DNA of 8,829 nucleotides. Source: Chloroflexota bacterium. Its GTDB lineage: Bacteria > Chloroflexota > Anaerolineae > 4572-78 > J111. The translations under genes were made by a program, and so were the position numbers. The DNA lies in the NCBI GenBank assembly GCA_003695455.1, contig RFJF01000402.1, positions 1 through 8,829 on the forward strand. Direction: 5' to 3'. Positions 1-6,177 of this stretch are shown one piece after another; within the stretch, counting starts at the first letter, position 1; each line of letters starts with the position of its first letter. The notes beneath the pieces were generated by a model. The model saw only the letters and a list, made by a program, of their open reading frames with translations, did not search any database and had not been told where the DNA came from.

Positions 1-297
1 ATGCGGTACTTTAATACGCTCCGGCAGCAGATGGTGGCGGCTCTGGAAAGCCGGAGGCTGCTGGCTGATTCGCAGCGGCGCGCCCACCGCGAGGAAATCA
101 TCCGTGACATCACGTCAAAAATTCGCAACGCCACCACAATTGACGATATTATGAAAACCACCGTGACCGAACTGGGAAAAGTGGTGGGAACATCGCGCGG
201 AAAAATTGTACTTGGCGCTCCAACCACTGCGCCGCCCAAAAACGGCGGCAATACCACCAATAAAGCCGGCGACTCCACACCGGATAACGAGGTGTAG
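1..297 (+). CDS. C-terminal end of a multi-GAF sensory protein (5' truncated by window edge)
   Basis: The frame is open from the first base to a TAG stop at 295-297. An ATG falls at position 1, but I do not think it is the start. Residues 1-20 already look like the last amphipathic helix of a GAF domain (LRQQMVAALESRRLL, compare the usual 'QLANAIENARLF'), so the gene should continue upstream. Residues about 24-70 form an arginine-rich helix (RRAHREEIIRDIT) followed by a GAF-like start (DDIMKTTVTELG) that stops after the first strand. Residues 71-98 are rich in Pro, Gly, Asn and Thr, end with acidic residues, and are probably disordered. The tail aligns without gaps to the end of the next gene, with 16 identities in 38 positions by hand, so the two proteins are paralogous at this end. 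No catalytic domain is visible. The function of the whole protein is unknown; a cytosolic sensory or scaffold role is inferred. Confidence 0.85.
   Translation: MRYFNTLRQQMVAALESRRLLADSQRRAHREEIIRDITSKIRNATTIDDIMKTTVTELGKVVGTSRGKIVLGAPTTAPPKNGGNTTNKAGDSTPDNEV
289..294 (+). promoter_or_regulatory. Shine-Dalgarno-like site of the 1958-residue gene
   Basis: GAGGTG lies inside the last codons of the upstream gene and ends 6 bases before the ATG at 301. Its position supports that start. It also suggests that ribosomes finishing the first gene can begin the second directly, since the stop and the next ATG are only 3 bases apart. Confidence 0.6.
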
Positions 298-300
298 GTT

Positions 301-3300
301 ATGGCAACCAAACTTACCCAACAACTTACCCAACAACTAAACCAGCTTGCCAGCGTCTCGGCAGACGCAAGCGGCAAAAACCAAAAACTGTGGCAACAGT
401 TTGTCAGCTCGCTGGAAAATGTAACCCAAATCACCGAACAGCAAGCCCGCCTGCTGGATACAATTGCCGTTATCTCTAACGCCGCCGGCTCAATTACCGA
501 ATTGAGCAAACTGCTCAACATGGCTGTTACAGTCATCAGGCAGAATTTTGAACTGGGCCGGGTTGATATTTTTCTACTGGACAGAACTGACCAGTGGCTG
601 GAACTGGGCGCCTCCACCGCCGACGAATCGGCGCAGGGGGTGCGGCTGAAAGTGAATGACAAAAATTCGCGGGTGAGCCAGGTTATCAGAGAAGAGCAGG
701 CCCGCCGCGCCAACGGCGGCCCGGATGCGCGCTCGCAGCCGGTGGTGCCGCGCCAGCCGCAGGGTGAATCCGCCGAAATTGCCGTGCCGCTGGTTAGCCG
801 CAGCCAGTTGATTGGCGCGCTCAGCCTGTACGCCGCCCGCCCCCGCACTTTTGGCAACGATAGCCTGGCGCTGTTCCAAACCCTGGCTAACCAGTTAGCC
901 AACACCATTCACAACGTACTGCTGTTTACCGGCGCTGACCAACAGCTTGAACAATTAATTACCCTGCACAGCATAAACCTGCAAATTGGCAATGCGCCCA
1001 CCCTGGCCCAAATGCTTGATGATGTGGCAAAACTCAGCACCAAACTGGTTAACGCCCACTCGTCAGTTGTCAGGCTGATTGATGAAGCAGCGCAACAATT
1101 TAAAATTCAGGCCCTGTTCAACCCGCCGCAGGGGCTGGCGCCGGGCCACACCGAGCCGCTCAACGCGCCGCTCAGCGGCCATGTGCTCAAAACCGCCGAA
1201 GCCGTACTCATCAACAATTGGGCCTCGCACCCGCTGGCAGACCGCTACCCCCAAAAATCGGGCGGAAAAACAGAAATTCAGGCGCTGCTGGCCGTGCCAA
1301 TTCACCTGCAATCAAAAATTATCGGCATCATCGAGGTTCACAACCGTGCCAACCCGCAGGCATTTTTTGAAAAAGATGTGTACACGCTGTCGCTGCTGGC
1401 GGCGCAGGCCGCGGTATCCATCGAGAACACGCGCCTGCTGACCCAGGCCGAAAACAGCCGCCGTTTCTTAAAAACCATTATCGAGCACATTCCGGACCCC
1501 ATTTTCATCAAAGACAAAAATCATATTTGGGTTGAAATGAACCCGGCCAACGCCAACGTTATTGGCCGCCCCAACAAAGAGTTGATTGGCAAAACCGACA
1601 GCATGTATTTTCCGGAGGAGCTGGCTAACGAATTCTACCGGCGCGATGACGAAGTGTTTGCCACCAACCAGATTTTTGAATACGAAGACAAAACGGTGTG
1701 GGGCGATGGCAAGGAACACATTGCCTACACCCGGCTCATTCCCGTGCCAGATGCCAACGGGCAGCCGGAATACTTGCTGGGCATCAGCAACGATGTTACC
1801 GAGCGCAAAGCCCACGAAGCGGAGCGCGAACGCTTTTTGGCCGAAACCTCGGCGCTGTACAACGGCAGCCGCACCATTGCCAGTTCACTCAGCGAACGGC
1901 AGATTTTGGCAGCGCTGCTGTGGCAAATTCGGCTGCAAAACCCGTGTGAAATCTCGGCCTACCGGATTCAAACCGTGCAAAACGAACCAATTTGGGCCGA
2001 ACTCAGAGCCGCATGGCACAAAAATAACCAGCCCACCTACCAGGTTGGCAAAAAAATATTCCTGCCTGATTCACCGCACGCGCGACTGTTTACCAGCGAC
2101 GATGCCATGTTCATTGACGACATTGCCACAGATGAACGATTATCGGCGGCAGAGCGTGATGAATTTGGCCCGTCGGGCGCAAAATCGGCGGCGGTTTTAC
2201 CCATCAGATTCATTGGGCAAAAAGTGGGGGTGGTGGTGGTCTACTTTACCGCCCCGTACCATTTTTCAGACGTAACGCAGCGCTTCTGGCTGGCAATGGT
2301 TGACCAGGCCGGCATGGCGCTCAGCAACCGGCAGCTCATTCAGGAAGCGGCGTACCGGGCCATTCAAATGGAAACCGCCGCCGAGGTGGCGCGGGCGGCC
2401 AGTTCGCTGCTCAAGCTGGATGAATTGCTCAACTCGGCGGTGGCGCTCATCCGTGACCGGTTTGAACTGTACTACGCCGGCGCGTTTCTGGTAGATGATT
2501 CCGGCGAGTGGGCCGTGCTGCGGGCCGGAACCGGCCCGGAGGGCAAAGTTCAGCTCAAAAACAATCACCGGCTGAAAATTGGCGGCGAGTCAATGATTGG
2601 CTGGAGCATAGCCAACCGGCAGCCGCGCATTGCGCTCGATGTGGGTAAAGAAGCGGTTCATTTTCAAAATCCGCACCTGCCCAACACACGCTCAGAAATG
2701 GCCCTGCCGCTTATTTATCACAACCGGGCCATTGGCGCGCTCACCATTCAAAGTGCAGAACAGGCAGCCTTTAGCCGTGAAGACGTAATATTTTTGCAAA
2801 CCATGGCCGACCAACTGGCAAACGCCATTCAGAACGCGCGGCTGTTTGAACAGGCCCAACAGGAGCTGGCCGAACGAAAACGGATTGAAAAAGAACTCAG
2901 GGCCAGCGAAACCAAATATCGCCAACTGATAGAAAACGCCAACAGCATCATCATCCGCATTAACACCGCCGGAGAAATCACCTTTATTAACGAATTTGCC
3001 CAAAAGTTTTTTGGCTACACGCAAGAAGAGGCGCTGGGCCGCCCGATGCTTGAAACCATCATTCCCAAAATAGATTCCCAGGGCAACGATATGACCCGTT
3101 TGGCAGAAAACATTGTGAACCTGCCCGACGAATACACCAATTTTGAAAGCGAAAATATGCGGCACGACAACACCCGGGTGTGGGTCAGTTGGGCCACCCG
3201 GGCCATTCGCGATGACAACGGTGAGTTGGTGGAAATCCTCTGCGTTGGCAACGACGTAACCGAACGCCAGCACGCCGAGCAGGAAATTTTGCGCCGCAAT

Positions 3301-6177
3301 GAAGAACTGGCCGCTGTGAACCGAATGGCCGTGGCCATCACCTCGGCTGCCGACCCCCGCGAGCGATTCCGCAATGTGATCCACGAAATGCTGGACATGT
3401 TCGAGGCCCGGCGCGGCGGCATTGCCCTGCTCAACCCGGAACAAACCGAACTGACCCTGGTTGCCGACGTGACCGCCGACGGCAGCACACCCTCAGAAGG
3501 GTACGTCATCCCAATTGACGGCAATCCGTCATCAAAACGGGCCATTGAAACCGGCAAATCAGTTGTGGTCAACAACCCCCAAACCAGCCCGCTCACCAAA
3601 CCCATCCACAAAATGTTGCGCGAAACAGGCGTTGAAAGCCTGATGATTGTGCCGCTTATCACCCGCGGGCGGGTGATTGGCACGCTGGGTATTGACCACG
3701 GCGAACCGGGCCGCCGTTTTGTACCCAGCGAAGTCCAGTTGGCCGAAACCATTGCCGGGCAGCTTGCCGGCGCCATTGAAAACGCCCGCCTGCTGGAACA
3801 AACCCGAACCGCGCTCAACGAGCGCGAAATTGCCCAGCACAAACTGGCCGCGCGCGAACGCTACCTGGCCGCCGAACTTACCATTCAAAACCGGTTGTTG
3901 GCCAGCAAAGAGCAATCGCCGCCGTACAATGATATTTTGGCAACACTGGGGCAGGTGTCCGGAGCCAGCCGGGTGTCTGTGTTTGAAAATTACCACACCG
4001 GGCAGGACGAACTCATTAGCAGCCAGGTTGCCGAATGGTGCAACGAAGGAATCAGCCCCAAAATCAACACCCCCGATCTGCAAAATCTGCCGCTTTCAGA
4101 AACTTTTCCGGATTGGGTACAGCTGTTGAGCGCCGGCCAAATGGTGGCAGGTTGCACAACCGATTTTCCGGCGGTGGAACAGGCTTTTCTGGAACTGCAT
4201 AACATCAGAGCCACCCTGATTTTGCCACTGATTGTGGGCGGCGAGTTTTTTGGCTTTATCAGTTTTGACAACTGCGTAACCGACCAACCGTGGGATTCCT
4301 CGGAGCAGGGGTTGCTCAGTTCCTCGGCGGCGGCGGTATCGCTGTGGCACGAACGCCGGCAGGCCGAAGAGAGTTTGCTGCAAGCGTTGCAGCGCACGGA
4401 ATCGCTCTACAGAATTGGAAATGCCATGGCCACTACCACCGGGCTGCGCTCTACCTTTGAAACCATTTTGGCCGAATACCTGCGGCTGCTCAACATAAAA
4501 CCGGCCTCGGGCAGTATTATTTTGTTTGAACACAAAAAAGGGTACAGTAAAGTTCACGCTCTGCTGGTAAATGGCACGCCGGTTGAATCAAATCTGGTTA
4601 TTCCCGCCAGCCAGGATTTTGTGGGGCAATATTTAATTGAAAACCCAACCCCGCTGGTTATTGAAAATGTCTATTTACATTCGCTCACCAAAGACAGCCC
4701 AACATTCTGGCAGCACCACGAGGACGTCCAGTCGCTGTTGTTTTTGCCGCTGATTATTGGCGGAGACGTTACCGGCACGCTAACCGTTGGCATTGCCGAA
4801 AAGGGCTACCAGTTTTTGCCAAGCAACATTGAAATTGGACAAGTGGTTGCGGACCAGCTTGCCATCTGGCTTGAAAACCGCCAGTTGCTGGCCGAAGCCC
4901 AGTACCGGACCGAGCGATTACAAACCGCCGCTGAAGTTTCCAGAGCAGCCAGTTCAATTCTGGATACAGATGAACTCATCAACACCTCGGTTAACGCTAT
5001 CCGCGATAGTTTTGATTTTTATTACGTAGGGTTGTTTTTGGTTGATGAAACCCGCGAGTGGGCGGTGCTGCGGGCCGGTACGGGCCGCGCCGGGCGTATT
5101 CAGCTTGCCCGGCACCACAAACTCAAAATTGGTGGCGAATCGATGATTGGCTGGTGTGTAGCCAACGGGCAGGCCCGTATTGCGCTGGATGTGGGGGCAG
5201 AGGCCGTGCATTTCAGAAACCCTATTTTGCCGGATACCCACTCTGAAATGGCGCTGCCGCTCATCAGCCGGGACCAGGTGCTGGGCGCGCTGACTGTGCA
5301 AAGCGTTGAGCGTAACGCGTTTTCAAACGAAGACATCACCCTGCTGCAAACCATGGCCGACCAATTGGCTAACGCTATTGTGAACGCGCGGCTGTTTGAA
5401 AGCGCCGCGCAAGCCCGGCAACAGGCCGAAGAACGGCTGCGCGAAACCGAAGCCCTGCAAAAACTGAGCCACAATCTGGCAACCACACTGGACGTTGACG
5501 AAATTTTAGACGTATTCTTTAAATCCAGCGTTGCCGAAATTGGCTTTGAATACATCATTTTCTCGCTGGTTGATGAGAAGCAACAGCGGGTGCGGGCCAT
5601 TGGCGGCATTGGCGTTACTGAAAATCAGGTTGCCAAATCTAACCGGCGGATGGACAGTAATGACATTATGGCCGATATTGTCCGCACCGGAAAAACCGAA
5701 ATCATCACCGGCTGGGATGAACGGTTTGACCGCGAGCTTTTTGACGCTGAGGGCCACGCCGATTGGATGCGTCTGTTTGCACCGGTAACACTGCGCCACA
5801 AAAACATTGGGCTGGTTGAAGCCGGTTTTAACCAAAGCAAACAAGCCACCATTACCGATGCCCAAATCAGGCTGCTGCACGCTTTTATCAACCAAACCGC
5901 GCTGGCTCTGGATAACGCCCAACGTTACCAGGAAAGCCGCCGCGCCGCCCGCCGCGAGGCGATGATTAAGGAAATCACTACCCGGGTCCGGGCATCTACC
6001 AACCTGGACACAATTTTGCAAACTACCGTCAGAGAATTGGGCAGCGCAATTTCAAGCAAACGCGCCTACATTCACCTGTCGCCGCCAAAAAAGACAAACG
6101 GCAAAGCCGCAGGAGGCACAGGCAATCCCAGAATACCACCACCACCGGTTACAAATGGAGGTTCGGAGGATGAATAG
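301..6177 (+). CDS. Giant GAF/PAS multi-sensor protein without a recognisable output domain (9 GAF, 2 PAS)
   Basis: This is a complete 1958-residue protein. The start at 301 is fixed by an in-frame TAG at 295-297 and a well-placed GAGGTG. The N-terminus is hydrophilic and Gln-rich (TQQLTQQLNQL); I see no signal peptide or membrane segment, so it should be cytosolic. Approximate domains: GAF1 65-212, GAF2 216-380, PAS1 389-503 (ending NDVTERK), GAF3 520-680, GAF4 691-850, PAS2 869-989 (again ending NDVTER), GAF5 1005-1165, GAF6 1190-1352, GAF7 1366-1532, GAF8 1541-1700, GAF9 1715-1875. An arginine-rich helix with a half-GAF follows at 1876-1928, then a Pro/Gly-rich end with acidic last residues. 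GAF units are recognised by the repeated pattern 'PL....IG.L.......F...........A.QLA.AI.NARLF'. Charged helical linkers, e.g. 850-875, join the units. GAF4 and GAF8 are close copies. I found no kinase H-box or ATP-binding motifs, GGDEF, EAL, HD or DNA-binding part. Ligands are unknown. Output through a partner protein is inferred, not shown. Confidence 0.96.
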   Translation: MATKLTQQLTQQLNQLASVSADASGKNQKLWQQFVSSLENVTQITEQQARLLDTIAVISNAAGSITELSKLLNMAVTVIRQNFELGRVDIFLLDRTDQWLELGASTADESAQGVRLKVNDKNSRVSQVIREEQARRANGGPDARSQPVVPRQPQGESAEIAVPLVSRSQLIGALSLYAARPRTFGNDSLALFQTLANQLANTIHNVLLFTGADQQLEQLITLHSINLQIGNAPTLAQMLDDVAKLSTKLVNAHSSVVRLIDEAAQQFKIQALFNPPQGLAPGHTEPLNAPLSGHVLKTAEAVLINNWASHPLADRYPQKSGGKTEIQALLAVPIHLQSKIIGIIEVHNRANPQAFFEKDVYTLSLLAAQAAVSIENTRLLTQAENSRRFLKTIIEHIPDPIFIKDKNHIWVEMNPANANVIGRPNKELIGKTDSMYFPEELANEFYRRDDEVFATNQIFEYEDKTVWGDGKEHIAYTRLIPVPDANGQPEYLLGISNDVTERKAHEAERERFLAETSALYNGSRTIASSLSERQILAALLWQIRLQNPCEISAYRIQTVQNEPIWAELRAAWHKNNQPTYQVGKKIFLPDSPHARLFTSDDAMFIDDIATDERLSAAERDEFGPSGAKSAAVLPIRFIGQKVGVVVVYFTAPYHFSDVTQRFWLAMVDQAGMALSNRQLIQEAAYRAIQMETAAEVARAASSLLKLDELLNSAVALIRDRFELYYAGAFLVDDSGEWAVLRAGTGPEGKVQLKNNHRLKIGGESMIGWSIANRQPRIALDVGKEAVHFQNPHLPNTRSEMALPLIYHNRAIGALTIQSAEQAAFSREDVIFLQTMADQLANAIQNARLFEQAQQELAERKRIEKELRASETKYRQLIENANSIIIRINTAGEITFINEFAQKFFGYTQEEALGRPMLETIIPKIDSQGNDMTRLAENIVNLPDEYTNFESENMRHDNTRVWVSWATRAIRDDNGELVEILCVGNDVTERQHAEQEILRRNEELAAVNRMAVAITSAADPRERFRNVIHEMLDMFEARRGGIALLNPEQTELTLVADVTADGSTPSEGYVIPIDGNPSSKRAIETGKSVVVNNPQTSPLTKPIHKMLRETGVESLMIVPLITRGRVIGTLGIDHGEPGRRFVPSEVQLAETIAGQLAGAIENARLLEQTRTALNEREIAQHKLAARERYLAAELTIQNRLLASKEQSPPYNDILATLGQVSGASRVSVFENYHTGQDELISSQVAEWCNEGISPKINTPDLQNLPLSETFPDWVQLLSAGQMVAGCTTDFPAVEQAFLELHNIRATLILPLIVGGEFFGFISFDNCVTDQPWDSSEQGLLSSSAAAVSLWHERRQAEESLLQALQRTESLYRIGNAMATTTGLRSTFETILAEYLRLLNIKPASGSIILFEHKKGYSKVHALLVNGTPVESNLVIPASQDFVGQYLIENPTPLVIENVYLHSLTKDSPTFWQHHEDVQSLLFLPLIIGGDVTGTLTVGIAEKGYQFLPSNIEIGQVVADQLAIWLENRQLLAEAQYRTERLQTAAEVSRAASSILDTDELINTSVNAIRDSFDFYYVGLFLVDETREWAVLRAGTGRAGRIQLARHHKLKIGGESMIGWCVANGQARIALDVGAEAVHFRNPILPDTHSEMALPLISRDQVLGALTVQSVERNAFSNEDITLLQTMADQLANAIVNARLFESAAQARQQAEERLRETEALQKLSHNLATTLDVDEILDVFFKSSVAEIGFEYIIFSLVDEKQQRVRAIGGIGVTENQVAKSNRRMDSNDIMADIVRTGKTEIITGWDERFDRELFDAEGHADWMRLFAPVTLRHKNIGLVEAGFNQSKQATITDAQIRLLHAFINQTALALDNAQRYQESRRAARREAMIKEITTRVRASTNLDTILQTTVRELGSAISSKRAYIHLSPPKKTNGKAAGGTGNPRIPPPPVTNGGSEDE
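313..336 (+). repeat. 12-base perfect tandem repeat, two copies
   Basis: The unit CTTACCCAACAA occurs twice in immediate succession, followed by a degenerate third start (CTAAACCAG). It codes for LTQQ-LTQQ-LNQL at the N-terminus of the large protein. It is in frame, so gain or loss of a copy would lengthen or shorten the Gln-rich leader by four residues without a frameshift. Confidence 0.9.
2371..2850 (+). repeat. Internal duplicated GAF unit, copy A (GAF4)
   Basis: These bases encode residues 691-850. They align without any gap over 160 residues with residues 1541-1700, with about 50 differences by hand (roughly 69% identity). DNA-level identity includes a 20-base match at 2795-2814. Shared motifs are EWAVLRAGTG, LKIGGESMIGW, RIALDVG, EAVHF and SEMALPLI. 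Weaker similarity extends about 17 residues upstream into the connecting helix (NRQL..EA.YR) and stops after NARLFE. Confidence 0.9.
4921..5400 (+). repeat. Internal duplicated GAF unit, copy B (GAF8)
   Basis: These bases encode residues 1541-1700, the partner of the copy at 2371-2850. The 20-base identical stretch here is 5345-5364, and a 19-base one coding for the closing NARLFE is at 5382-5400, matching 2832-2850. This copy has Cys in IGWCVAN where the other has Ser (IGWSIAN). The unit is followed by another GAF domain, whereas copy A is followed by a PAS domain. Confidence 0.9.
6157..6161 (+). promoter_or_regulatory. Shine-Dalgarno site of the third GAF gene, inside the second gene
   Basis: GGAGG ends 8 bases before the ATG at 6170. 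A second GGAGG at 6165-6169 touches the ATG and is too close to serve it. An in-frame ATG at 6155 overlaps the first GGAGG and has no purine-rich sequence before it. These facts decide for 6170 as the start. The site lies in the last codons of the large upstream gene, as expected for coupled translation. Confidence 0.7.

Noticed and set aside
1..3. ATG at position 1 as a true gene start giving a 98-residue protein
   Set aside because: Residues 1-20 look like the closing helix of a GAF domain, so the ATG is most likely an internal Met and the gene begins upstream.
295..300. Genes 1 and 2 as one gene split by a nonsense mutation
   Set aside because: A well-spaced GAGGTG precedes ATG 301, and gene 1 ends with a half-GAF and disordered tail like the natural end of gene 2. 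This indicates two genes.
1586..2275. A 229-codon plus-strand frame inside the large gene
   Set aside because: It is an out-of-frame reading of PAS1 and GAF3, rich in Arg, Pro, Thr and Cys with no domain pattern. The frame of the large gene gives continuous PAS/GAF homology across it.
2692..3842. Long open frames on the minus strand (250 and 275 codons, overlapping each other)
   Set aside because: They lie opposite clearly coding GAF4, PAS2 and GAF5 sequence, show no recognisable domain, and are what a codon-biased gene leaves on its other strand.
6155..6157. ATG 6155 as the start of gene 3
   Set aside because: No purine-rich sequence lies before it, and the GGAGG at 6157-6161 is correctly placed for ATG 6170 instead.
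301..6177. Phytochrome or cyanobacteriochrome-type bilin binding by one of the GAF domains
   Set aside because: The few cysteines are not followed by the His-containing motif expected for bilin attachment, and no phytochrome-type context is seen.
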